From: Dokdonella_A sp014338185
GTDB taxonomy: Bacteria; Pseudomonadota; Gammaproteobacteria; Xanthomonadales; Rhodanobacteraceae
Direction: 5' to 3'
DNA: 35,571 nt
Assembly (NCBI GenBank): GCA_030263295.1
Contig: SZOS01000030.1
Location: forward strand, 1 to 35,571
In this document: positions 24,474 through 31,874 of the stretch, one piece after another
How the letters are laid out: every line of letters starts with the position of its first letter
Numbering within the stretch: position 1 is the first letter of the stretch
Program-made: the position numbers and the translations under genes
The notes under the pieces: model-generated
Seen by the model: only the letters and a program-made list of their open reading frames with translations
What the model was told of the DNA's origin: nothing
Databases searched by the model: none

Positions 24474-27400
24474 GGGCGGCGCCGCGCGCGTGCTCGCGCG
24501 CATGATCAGGCGGAAGAACAACGGGATGAAGAAGATCGCGATGAAGGTCGCGGCGAGCATGCCGCCGATCACCGGCCAGCCGAGCGCGTGGCGGCTCGCG
24601 GCACCCGCGCCGCTGGAGGTCACCAGCGGCACGCAGCCGAGGATGAACGCGAGCGAGGTCATCACGATCGGGCGAAAGCGCAGGCGCGCCGCCTCCAGCG
24701 CCGATTCGAGCAGGCCCATGCCCTCGCCATGCTTCATCACCGCGAACTCGACGATGAGGATCGCATTCTTGGCCGCGAGGCCGACCAGCGTGACCAGCCC
24801 GATCTGGAAGTAGACGTTGTTGGTGAGGCCGACCAGCCAGGTCGCCAGCAGCGCGCCGAACAGCGCGAACGGCACCGCGGTGATCACGGCCAGTGGCAGG
24901 CTCCAGCGTTCGTACTGCGCGGCGAGGATCAGGAAGATCATCACGATGCCGAACGCGAACGCGAACGCGGCGGTGCTGCCGGCCTGCTTTTCCTGGAAGG
25001 CCGAGCCGATCCATTCGAGCTTGGCCTCGTTGCCCAGCGTCTGCGCGGCCACCTGCTCCAGCGCCTTGATCGCCTGGCCCGAGCTGTAGCCGGGCGCGGG
25101 CTGCGCCATGATCTTGGCGGCCGGGAACACGTTGAAGCGCTCGGCCAGCTCCGGCCCCACCGTGTCGCGGACGGTGACCAGGCTCGTGAGCGGGATCATC
25201 TGGCCGTCCTGCGAGCGCACGTGGATGTTGCGGATGTCCTCGCGCCGCGCGCGGTAGTCGGCTTCCGACTGCACCTGCACGCGGTAGGTGCGGCCGAACT
25301 GGTTGAAGTCGTTGACGTAGACCTGGCCGAAGGTCGCCTGCATCGTGTCGAACACGCTCGGGATCGACACGCCCAGCGCCTTGGCCTTGTCGCGGTCGAG
25401 GTCGAGGTAGACCTGCGGCACATCGGCGCGGAAGGTCGAGCTCACACGCGCGAACTCGGGCCGCTGGTTGGCTGCATCGAGCAGGCGCTGCACCTCGCCG
25501 GCGAACGCGGCGGTGTCGCCCGAGCCGCGGTTCTGCAGGTACCCCTCGAGTCCGCCGGTGGTGGACATGCCCATGATCGGCGGCGGGTTGAACACCGCCA
25601 CGAAACCATCCTTGATGCCCATGTAGGCGTGGCCCTGCAGCGCCGTGGCGATGCTGAAGGAACTGTGCGCGGCGCCCTTGCGCTGCGCCCAGTCCTTGAG
25701 CGTGATGAAGGACAGGCCGGCATTGCTGATCACCGCGCCCGACAGCACGTCGAAGCCCGCGAACGTCACCGCGTCGGCGACATCGGGATTGGCGAGCGTG
25801 ATCGCGTCGAACTGGCGGGTCACCGCCTCGGTGCGCGTGAGCGAGGCCGCATCGGGCAGGAAGGCCGCCGCGATCAGGTACCCCTGGTCCTCGTTGGGCA
25901 CGAGTTCGCCCGGCACGCGCTGGAACAGGCCCCAGGTGCCGAGCAGGATCGCGCCGATCAACACGAACGCGACGCCCACGCGCCGGTTGAGGAATGCCAC
26001 GCCGCCCACGTAGCCGCCGGTGATGCGCTCGAACTGGCGGTTGAACCAGCGGAAGAACCCGGCCGGCTCGTGATGGGCCTGCTTGAGGATCACCGCGCAC
26101 AGCGCCGGCGACAACGTGAGCGCGACCACGCCCGAGATCGCCACCGAGATCGCGATCGTGATCGCGAACTGCTGGTACATCACGCCGGTCATACCGCCCA
26201 TGAACGCGACCGGCAGGAACACCGCGCACAGCACCAGCACGATCGCCACCACCGGGCCGGCCACTTCCTGCATCGCGAGGATGGCCGCCTCGCGCGGCGA
26301 GCAGTGGCGTTCGGCCATGATCCGCTCGACGTTCTCCAGCACCACGATCGCGTCGTCGACCACGATGCCGATCGCGAGCACCATGCCGAACAGCGTGAGC
26401 AGGTTGATCGAGAAGCCGAGCATGAGCATGCCGGCGAAGGTGCCCACCAGCGACACCGGCACCGCGATGCACGGGATCAGCGTGGCACGCAGGTTCTGCA
26501 GGAACAGGAACACCACGAGGAACACCAGCACGATCGCCTCAAGCAGCGTGTGCACCACTTCCTCGATCGACAGCTTGACGAAATGGGTGGTGTCGTACGG
26601 GATCGAGTAGTGCAGGTCGTGCGGGAAGCGCTGCTGCAGTTCGTCCATGCGCGCCTGCACCGCCTCGGCCACCGCGACCGCGTTGGCGCCCGGCTGCAGG
26701 TACACCGCGATGCCGATCGCGGGCTTGCCGTTGACGCGCGCGAGCACGTCGTAGTCCTGGCCGCCCATTTCCACGCGCGCGACATCGCCGACGCGGATCT
26801 GCGAGCCGTCGGGCAGCGAGCGCACGATGATGCGGCGGAACTCCTCGACGCTGTCGAGCCGGCCCTGGGTCTGCACGGTGTAGGTGAAGTCCACCGGCGC
26901 CGCGGTCGGCTGCGCGCCGATCTTGCCGGCGGCGAACTGGCTGTTCTGCTCGCGAATCGCGCCGATCACGTCGCCGGGCGTGAGGCCGAGCTGGGCCAGG
27001 CGGTCGGGGCGCAACCAGATGCGCATCGCGTAATCGGTGCCGCCGAACAGCATGGTGTCACCCACGCCGCTGATGCGCTTGAGCTCGTCGATGATGTTGA
27101 GCAGCGCGTAGTTGGACAGGTAGGTGGTGTCGTGGCTGCCCTGCGGCGAATCGAGCGTGACCACCTGCAGGATCGAGCTCGACCGCTTCTTGACCATGAC
27201 GCCCTGCTGGCGCACCGCTTCGGGCAGCTGCGCCAGCGCCGCCGACACGCGGTTGTTGACGTTGATGGCGGCCTGGTCGGCATCGGTGCCGATGTCGAAG
27301 TACACGCTCAGGCTCATCATGCCGTTCGAGGTCGAACTCGACTGCAGGTAGATCATGTGCTCGATGCCATTGATCTGCTGCTCGAGCGGCGCCGCCACGG

Positions 27401-27581
27401 TCTGCGCGATCACCTCGGGCGTGGCGCCGGGGTAGACCGCCACCACCGACACCTGCGGCGGCGTGATCTCGGGGTACTGCTCGACCGGCAGGTTGCGCAT
27501 CGCCGCCAGTCCCGCCAGCACGATGATGATCGAGATGACGCTGGCGAAGATCGGCCGTTCGATGAAGAAGCGCGAGAACAT
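24465..27581 (-). CDS. RND-family multidrug efflux pump, inner-membrane subunit (HAE1/AcrB type)
   Basis: The product has 1038 residues, typical for AcrB-type pumps. The start MFSRFFIERPIFASVISI, the two periplasmic loops, and the proton-relay Asp pair in IGIVVDDAIVVLENVERI (about 400-415) are all present. Later helices include FAFAFGIVMIFLILAAQYERW and GLAAKNAILIVEFA, a hydrophobe/amphiphile exporter pattern. It uses proton influx to push drugs or detergents out through an outer-membrane channel. It lies 9 bp after the adaptor gene, forming an operon. No outer-membrane channel gene and no TetR-type regulator lie beside it, so a channel encoded elsewhere is presumably used. Confidence 0.96.
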   Translation of the reverse strand: MFSRFFIERPIFASVISIIIVLAGLAAMRNLPVEQYPEITPPQVSVVAVYPGATPEVIAQTVAAPLEQQINGIEHMIYLQSSSTSNGMMSLSVYFDIGTDADQAAINVNNRVSAALAQLPEAVRQQGVMVKKRSSSILQVVTLDSPQGSHDTTYLSNYALLNIIDELKRISGVGDTMLFGGTDYAMRIWLRPDRLAQLGLTPGDVIGAIREQNSQFAAGKIGAQPTAAPVDFTYTVQTQGRLDSVEEFRRIIVRSLPDGSQIRVGDVARVEMGGQDYDVLARVNGKPAIGIAVYLQPGANAVAVAEAVQARMDELQQRFPHDLHYSIPYDTTHFVKLSIEEVVHTLLEAIVLVFLVVFLFLQNLRATLIPCIAVPVSLVGTFAGMLMLGFSINLLTLFGMVLAIGIVVDDAIVVLENVERIMAERHCSPREAAILAMQEVAGPVVAIVLVLCAVFLPVAFMGGMTGVMYQQFAITIAISVAISGVVALTLSPALCAVILKQAHHEPAGFFRWFNRQFERITGGYVGGVAFLNRRVGVAFVLIGAILLGTWGLFQRVPGELVPNEDQGYLIAAAFLPDAASLTRTEAVTRQFDAITLANPDVADAVTFAGFDVLSGAVISNAGLSFITLKDWAQRKGAAHSSFSIATALQGHAYMGIKDGFVAVFNPPPIMGMSTTGGLEGYLQNRGSGDTAAFAGEVQRLLDAANQRPEFARVSSTFRADVPQVYLDLDRDKAKALGVSIPSVFDTMQATFGQVYVNDFNQFGRTYRVQVQSEADYRARREDIRNIHVRSQDGQMIPLTSLVTVRDTVGPELAERFNVFPAAKIMAQPAPGYSSGQAIKALEQVAAQTLGNEAKLEWIGSAFQEKQAGSTAAFAFAFGIVMIFLILAAQYERWSLPLAVITAVPFALFGALLATWLVGLTNNVYFQIGLVTLVGLAAKNAILIVEFAVMKHGEGMGLLESALEAARLRFRPIVMTSLAFILGCVPLVTSSGAGAASRHALGWPVIGGMLAATFIAIFFIPLFFRLIMRASTRAAPPSA

Positions 27582-27590
27582 GGCGTGCTC

Positions 27591-28751
27591 CTAGCCGGCC
27601 GCGGGCGTGCCGGCGGGCGCCGCCGTGGCCGGCGTCGGCATCACCTTGCTGCCCGGCCGCGCCTTGAGCACGCCTTCGACGATCACGCGCTCGCCCGCCT
27701 TGAGTCCCGAGCGCACCTGCACCATGCCGTTGCTGGATTGGCCCAGCTGCACCGTGCGCGGCTCGACCACGTCATCGGCACCGACCACGAGCACGACGCG
27801 ATCGGCCTGCGACTGCGTGATCGCGCGCTCGGGCACCTGCAGGACCTGTTCGAGCGTGCCCAGTTCGAGGATCACGCGCACGAACTGCCCCGGCAGCAGC
27901 TGACCATCGTGGTTGTCGAAGATCGCGCGCGCGCGGATCGTGCCCGTGCGCGAGTCGACGCGGTTGTCGGAGAAGTTCATGTGGCCGGTCTGCGCGTACA
28001 GCCTGCCATCGGCGAGGCGGATGCGCACCGGCCAGTCCTGTTCGGGCGCCTGCTTGAGCGTGCCGTCGCGCAACAGGCGCTCGAGGTTGAGCCGGTCCTG
28101 CTCGGAGTAGGAAAAATTGACGTACAGCGGATCGAACTGCGAGATCGTGGTGAGCACGCCGCTGTTGGCCGAGATCAGGCTGCCCTCGGACTGCACGCCC
28201 TTGCTGGTGACCCCCGCGATCGGCGCGGTGACCTTGGTGTATTCGAGATTGAGTTCGGCTTCCTTGAGCCGCGCGCGCGCCGACTGCGCGTTGGCGACCG
28301 CGGCGTCGTAGGCGGCGATGGTGTCGTCGTAGTCGCGCCGGCTGACCACGTTCCTGGCGTACAGCGGCACCATGCGGTCGCGATCGGCCTTGGCCTTGTT
28401 GAGCGCGGCCTGCACCTGGGCGAGGCCGCCCTTGGCCTGGTCGAGCGCAGCTTGGTAGGGCGCCGGGTCGATCTCGAACAGCAGCTGGCCGGCCTGCACC
28501 GTTTCGCCCTCGGTGTAGGTGCGCTTGAGCAGGATGCCGCTGACGCGGGCGCGCACCTCCACTTCGCGGAAGCCCGCGGTTTCGCCCACGTACTCGACCT
28601 GCAACGCCATCGGCGCTGGCTGCACCTGCAGCACGGTCACCGGCGGCGGTGGCGGCGCCTTGGCCCCGTCCTTGTTGCCACAAGCCGCCAGCAAACCCAT
28701 TCCGATCGCTACGGCCACGCCGCGCGCGCCCCACGCCTTGCCAGACCTCAT
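27591..28751 (-). CDS. RND efflux periplasmic adaptor lipoprotein
   Basis: The product has 386 residues. The signal peptide ends in LLAAC, a good lipobox, so Cys should be lipidated and anchored in the inner membrane. Next come a Pro-rich linker, a split lipoyl domain (VEVRARVSGILLKRTYTEGETVQAGQ and NLEYTKVTAPIAGV), a coiled-coil hairpin (ALDQAKGGLAQVQAALNKAKAD onward) and a beta-barrel domain. This is the membrane fusion protein that links the pump to an outer-membrane channel. The ATG at 28751 has AGGGGG six bases upstream; an in-frame ATG at 28772 is less likely. Confidence 0.95.
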   Translation of the reverse strand: MRSGKAWGARGVAVAIGMGLLAACGNKDGAKAPPPPPVTVLQVQPAPMALQVEYVGETAGFREVEVRARVSGILLKRTYTEGETVQAGQLLFEIDPAPYQAALDQAKGGLAQVQAALNKAKADRDRMVPLYARNVVSRRDYDDTIAAYDAAVANAQSARARLKEAELNLEYTKVTAPIAGVTSKGVQSEGSLISANSGVLTTISQFDPLYVNFSYSEQDRLNLERLLRDGTLKQAPEQDWPVRIRLADGRLYAQTGHMNFSDNRVDSRTGTIRARAIFDNHDGQLLPGQFVRVILELGTLEQVLQVPERAITQSQADRVVLVVGADDVVEPRTVQLGQSSNGMVQVRSGLKAGERVIVEGVLKARPGSKVMPTPATAAPAGTPAAG

Positions 28752-29052
28752 CGCTTGCCCCCTTCGTGCCATCGGGCCGATGTCGCGCGCTGCGGCAAGC
28801 GCTGCCCGCGCCTGCCCCATGCCCGTCCCCGCATCGGCCGATAGTAGGCCAGCGGCACGGCCACCGAAACCCCGGGGCACGCCTGCGGTGTTGGTTGGCC
28901 GCGCTCGACGTCCGCGTGCGTCAGGCGCAGGCACAGCCATGGATCGCCATGCCGTTCCGGGCCCGATGGCCGCCAGATGACGATCGGGTGACGCCATCCG
29001 TCGCGGGGCGAAAGCGCCGGTGAAGGCCGGGTGGGCCACTTGCAGGAAGCCT

Positions 29053-29081
29053 TCGACAGGGCGCCGATGCACTGCTAGGGT
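29053..29081 (+). promoter_or_regulatory. Candidate sigma70 promoter of the large secreted protein
   Basis: TCGACA (29053-29058, 5 of 6 to TTGACA) is followed after exactly 17 bp by TAGGGT (29076-29081, 3 of 6 to TATAAT). The leader would be about 120 nt. The -35 and next bases (TCGACAGGGC) are identical to the candidate rpoD promoter. Confidence 0.35.
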
Positions 29082-29138
29082 GCGCCTTGGGGCAACCGAT
29101 GTATCGGATGTGCGAGATGGGGTTCGTTGCTCCGGGGG

Positions 29139-29164
29139 AACCGATGCGGTTTCCGTCATCGGTT
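29139..29164 (+). promoter_or_regulatory. Perfect 8-bp inverted repeat in the leader of the secreted protein
   Basis: AACCGATG (29139-29146) and CATCGGTT (29157-29164) pair perfectly across a 10-nt loop, ending 27 bases before the ribosome binding site at 29192. A further AACCGATG lies at 29094-29101 and could compete for the same partner, giving two alternative structures. It could be an operator or an RNA switch; there is no T-tract. Confidence 0.4.
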
Positions 29165-29207
29165 CGTGTGTGTGTCTTGCCGCGAACGACCAGAGGAGTT
29201 CCGAGCA

Positions 29208-30974
29208 ATGTTCCGTACGCCACTTGGTTTCACAATCACCGCCTTGGCCATGATGGCCGCGCCGTGGTCCGGCGCGGCGATCGCCAAGGACATTCGCACG
29301 CCTGCCGTCGAAACGGTGCACGATCCCGCCGTGCCCGCGCTGCGCGACCCACGCTCGGGCGCGCACGGGTCGGGGGTGGCGCCGGCCTCTGCCGTGCGCC
29401 CCAACGCCGTGCTCTACGACAATGGCCCGCTGGTGACCCATCCGGGTGCGGGCGCGGGTGGCGCGGATGCCAGTGCCACGCAAACCGCATTGGGCAACTC
29501 CATTTTCGGCTTCGGCGCCTCCGTGAGTTCCGGCCGCCGCGTGGCCGATGACTTCGTGGTGCCGGCCGGGGGCTGGACCCTTTCCAACATCACCCTCTAC
29601 GCCTACCAGACCGGCTCGACGACCACCTCCACGATCGACCACATCAACCTGCGCATCTGGAATGGCGTGCCGGGTGGGGGCGGAAGCACGGTCGTGTTCG
29701 GCGATGACAGCACCAATGTGCTGACCGGCAGCAGCTGGAGCAACGACTACCGGGTGACCGATACGGCCCTCACCGGCGCGGACCGGCCCATCATGGCCAA
29801 CACCGTGCAAGTCAACACCACGCTGCCGGAGGGTACATACTGGCTCGATTGGCAGGTGGGCGGCACGCTCGCCTCGGGCCCGTGGGCACCCCCGGTGACG
29901 ATTCTTGGATCTACGCAGAAGCCTGGTGCCAACGGCCTGCAGTGGGATCCCGGGGCCAGCACCTGGGGTCCCGCCATCGACACCGGAAGCAGCGGCGCGC
30001 AGCAGGACTTTCCGTTTGTCATCGAGGGGGTTGCAGGCGGCGGCCCGCAGATCGCGCTCAGCAAGACCGTCGGCACCGATGCCGGCACCTGCGCCGCGAC
30101 CAACTCGATCACCGTGCCGGCGGGCACCACGGTCTACTACTGCTACACGGTGACCAATACGGGTGCCGTTGCGTTCGACACGCATGCGCTGACCGACGAT
30201 GTGCTGGGTCCGATTTTTTCGGGCCAGAGCCATGCGCTGGCGCCAGGTGCCAGCACCGACACCGTCACCCTCGGCCTGACCATCCCGTTCGTGGCCAACG
30301 CCACCACCACCAATACCGCGACCTGGACCGCCACCAACCAGGGTCCGCCCGTCGTGACGGCCGACGCGGCAGCCAGCGCCATCGTTACGGTCGTCCCGCC
30401 GCGTTGTCCTGCAGGCCGCACCGAAGTGACCCTGCTCAGCGAGGACTTCGAGGGAACCTTCCCGCCGGCGGGCTGGACCGTGTCCAACGCCAGCACCAAT
30501 TGCGTGGCGCCCGGTGTGCCGGACTGGACCAACACCAATCCCGGCAACCGCGCCAACCTGACCGGTGGCAGTGGCCTGTTCGCGATTGCCGACAGCGATA
30601 GCTGCGGCAACGGCAGCCTGCTGGATGCGCAGCTGTGGACGCCCGCGCTGGACATGACGGGACTGACCGATGCGCGCGTGAGCTTCGCGACCGACTACAA
30701 CGACCTTGTCGCCGATGCCGGCAACGACATGGCGTTGCTGGACTTCAGCACCGACGCTGGCGCGACCTGGACCAACCTCTTCACCTGGAATGAGGACCAC
30801 CGCGGCCCGCTGCTGGTGGAGCAGGACTTCGCCGGTGGTGGCGAGGCCAGTGCCACGGTGCGCTGGTACTACAACAACGCCACCTGGGACTGGTGGTGGC
30901 AGATTGACGACGTGACGATCACCGCCTGTGCACCCGACGACGTGATCTTCGCCGACGGCTTCGAAACACCGTAG
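29208..30974 (+). CDS. Large secreted multidomain protein with DGFETP tail
   Basis: The product has 588 residues. AGAGGAG nine bases before the ATG makes the start firm. A signal peptide (FTITALAMMAAPWSGAAIA) is followed by a Gly/Ser/Thr-rich beta domain (about 60-275) that I cannot assign. Next is a DUF11-like repeat (about 280-400: VYYCYTVTNTGAVAFDTHAL). Last comes a jelly-roll domain of the cleaved-adhesin/MAM kind (about 408-575: LSEDFEGTFPPAGWTVSN, WWWQIDDVTITAC). The end IFADGFETP matches the tail of the subtilisin-like protease at 108-1655. The low charge and Thr/Asn richness suit an extracellular protein. Function is unknown; adhesion or surface binding is a guess from the domains. 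Confidence 0.85.
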   Translation: MFRTPLGFTITALAMMAAPWSGAAIAKDIRTPAVETVHDPAVPALRDPRSGAHGSGVAPASAVRPNAVLYDNGPLVTHPGAGAGGADASATQTALGNSIFGFGASVSSGRRVADDFVVPAGGWTLSNITLYAYQTGSTTTSTIDHINLRIWNGVPGGGGSTVVFGDDSTNVLTGSSWSNDYRVTDTALTGADRPIMANTVQVNTTLPEGTYWLDWQVGGTLASGPWAPPVTILGSTQKPGANGLQWDPGASTWGPAIDTGSSGAQQDFPFVIEGVAGGGPQIALSKTVGTDAGTCAATNSITVPAGTTVYYCYTVTNTGAVAFDTHALTDDVLGPIFSGQSHALAPGASTDTVTLGLTIPFVANATTTNTATWTATNQGPPVVTADAAASAIVTVVPPRCPAGRTEVTLLSEDFEGTFPPAGWTVSNASTNCVAPGVPDWTNTNPGNRANLTGGSGLFAIADSDSCGNGSLLDAQLWTPALDMTGLTDARVSFATDYNDLVADAGNDMALLDFSTDAGATWTNLFTWNEDHRGPLLVEQDFAGGGEASATVRWYYNNATWDWWWQIDDVTITACAPDDVIFADGFETP

Positions 30975-30984
30975 TCCCATTGCT

Positions 30985-31023
30985 GATCCAGCCGGTGCGG
31001 CCAGTGCCCGCACCGGCTGGATC
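30985..31023 (+). terminator. Long perfect hairpin after the secreted protein gene
   Basis: GATCCAGCCGGTGCGG and its exact complement form a 16-bp stem around a 7-nt loop, starting 10 bp after the stop codon. No T-tract follows, so termination would depend on the very stable stem or on Rho. The 203 bp from here to the Lrp-type gene holds nothing else I can recognise. Confidence 0.6.
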
Positions 31024-31226
31024 GGCGCATGCACCTGGCCGGTGGTGGCGGGCTTGACGGCCTGAGCGCCACCGGCCCACTTGAGCGCAAGCTGCGTGCG
31101 CGCCTCGCGTCGCGTTCCATCCCGCGCCGCGCGCGCATCCGGACACGCCGCCGCGACCACGCCCCCGCGCACCGGCGTCGCGGCCCATCGCGCCGCCCCG
31201 CCGGCGAACCTGAATGCCTCAAGCCG

Positions 31227-31736
31227 TCAGCGGCGGCGCCGACCCGATGCCGCGTCCACGTTGGCTTGTGGCGGTGGCGCGAGCGCGCGTGACGGCACGG
31301 GCGAGGACAGCACGATCGAGGTCGAGGTGGTGCCGAACGGCGTGAGCCGGTCGATGAGGTGTTCGAGATCCTCGATCGACGCCACGGCCGCCTTGATCGT
31401 GAACGAATCGGCGCCGGTGCCGCGATGGCATTCGAGCACCTCGGGCGATGCTCGGATCGCCGCGGTGACGCGCGTGAACACGTCACCGACCACGCTCATG
31501 CGCACGATCGCAAGCACCGGTCGGCCGATGCGCGCGAGATCGACGTCGGCGCGATAGCCGCGGATCACGCCCGCGGCCTCGAGCTGGCGCACGCGCTCGG
31601 CCGCAGCCGGAGTGGACAGGCCGATGCGTCGGCCCAGCTCGGTGTAGCTGAGCCGCCCGTCGTCCTGCAGCGCGGTGAGGATCTGCCAGTCGATCGCGTC
31701 GAGCTGGTTCGTTGCATGTGAAGTCGTTTTGACCAT
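31227..31736 (-). CDS. Lrp/AsnC-family transcriptional regulator
   Basis: The product has 169 residues. The N-terminal helix-turn-helix has LDAIDWQILTALQDDGRLSY and GRRIGLSTPAAAERVRQLEAAGVI. The C-terminal RAM (ligand-binding, oligomerising) domain includes VLECHRGTGADSFTIKAAV and LEHLIDRLTPFGTTSTSIVL. A Pro/Ala/Arg-rich tail of about 20 residues is extra to the family. The ATG at 31736 follows AGG at about 4 bp. It is divergent from the double lyase, with 138 bp between start codons. Lrp/AsnC proteins commonly sense an amino acid and control an adjacent gene of its metabolism, so an aromatic amino acid effector is a reasonable guess. Confidence 0.93.
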   Translation of the reverse strand: MVKTTSHATNQLDAIDWQILTALQDDGRLSYTELGRRIGLSTPAAAERVRQLEAAGVIRGYRADVDLARIGRPVLAIVRMSVVGDVFTRVTAAIRASPEVLECHRGTGADSFTIKAAVASIEDLEHLIDRLTPFGTTSTSIVLSSPVPSRALAPPPQANVDAASGRRRR

Positions 31737-31874
31737 TTGCCTAATGTTATTTTTTAGAATGATGCTTGACGTTAACGAATGACATTCAACCAGACATTTC
31801 GCTTTCCTACAATGGCAGCCCTCGGGCGCCCCGCGGCGCCCGGCCATCTTCCCGCCACCGTTCCGGAGCCCGCC
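31737..31874. promoter_or_regulatory. Divergent control region between the Lrp/AsnC regulator and the double lyase
   Basis: The 138 bp are much more AT-rich than their surroundings, especially 31737-31800. On the plus strand TTCAAC (31785-31790), a 17-bp spacer and TACAAT (31808-31813) form a candidate promoter with a leader of about 55 nt. The 8-bp palindrome CGTTAACG (31770-31777) and the near-palindrome GAATGACATTC (31778-31788) lie at or just before the -35 and are candidate sites for the divergent regulator. The plus-strand ATG at 31779 precedes this promoter and is unlikely to be the lyase start. Confidence 0.5.

Larger units (their letters stand above)
28752..29207. promoter_or_regulatory. 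456-bp divergent control region with a cluster of CATCGG/CCGATG boxes
   Basis: This region separates the adaptor gene (minus) from the secreted protein gene (plus). No gene is evident. It holds eight copies of CCGATG or its complement CATCGG, at 28770, 28777, 28842, 28963, 29064, 29096, 29141 and 29157. Two are palindromes: CATCGGGCCGATG (28770-28782), and CATCGGCCGAT (28842-28852) which overlaps a TACTAT -10-like box on the minus strand (28851-28856). AACCGATG recurs twice directly (29094, 29139) and once inverted (29157). These look like binding sites for a dimeric regulator, or leader hairpins. Confidence 0.45.

Noticed and set aside
24588..28844. A plus-strand open frame of more than 1,400 codons opposite the RND pump and adaptor
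   Set aside because: It is a mirror of two clear genes. The translation is low-complexity His/Arg/Glu/Leu with no recognisable motif.
28752..31172. Minus-strand open frame extending upstream of the RND adaptor
   Set aside because: The adaptor's signal peptide and ribosome binding site place the start at 28751, and the rest is antisense to the secreted protein gene.
31779..31874. Upstream in-frame ATG that would add 32 residues to the lyase
   Set aside because: It lacks a ribosome binding site, precedes the candidate -10 box at 31808, and the added residues do not resemble the family. The ATG at 31875 has GGAG at 6 bp.
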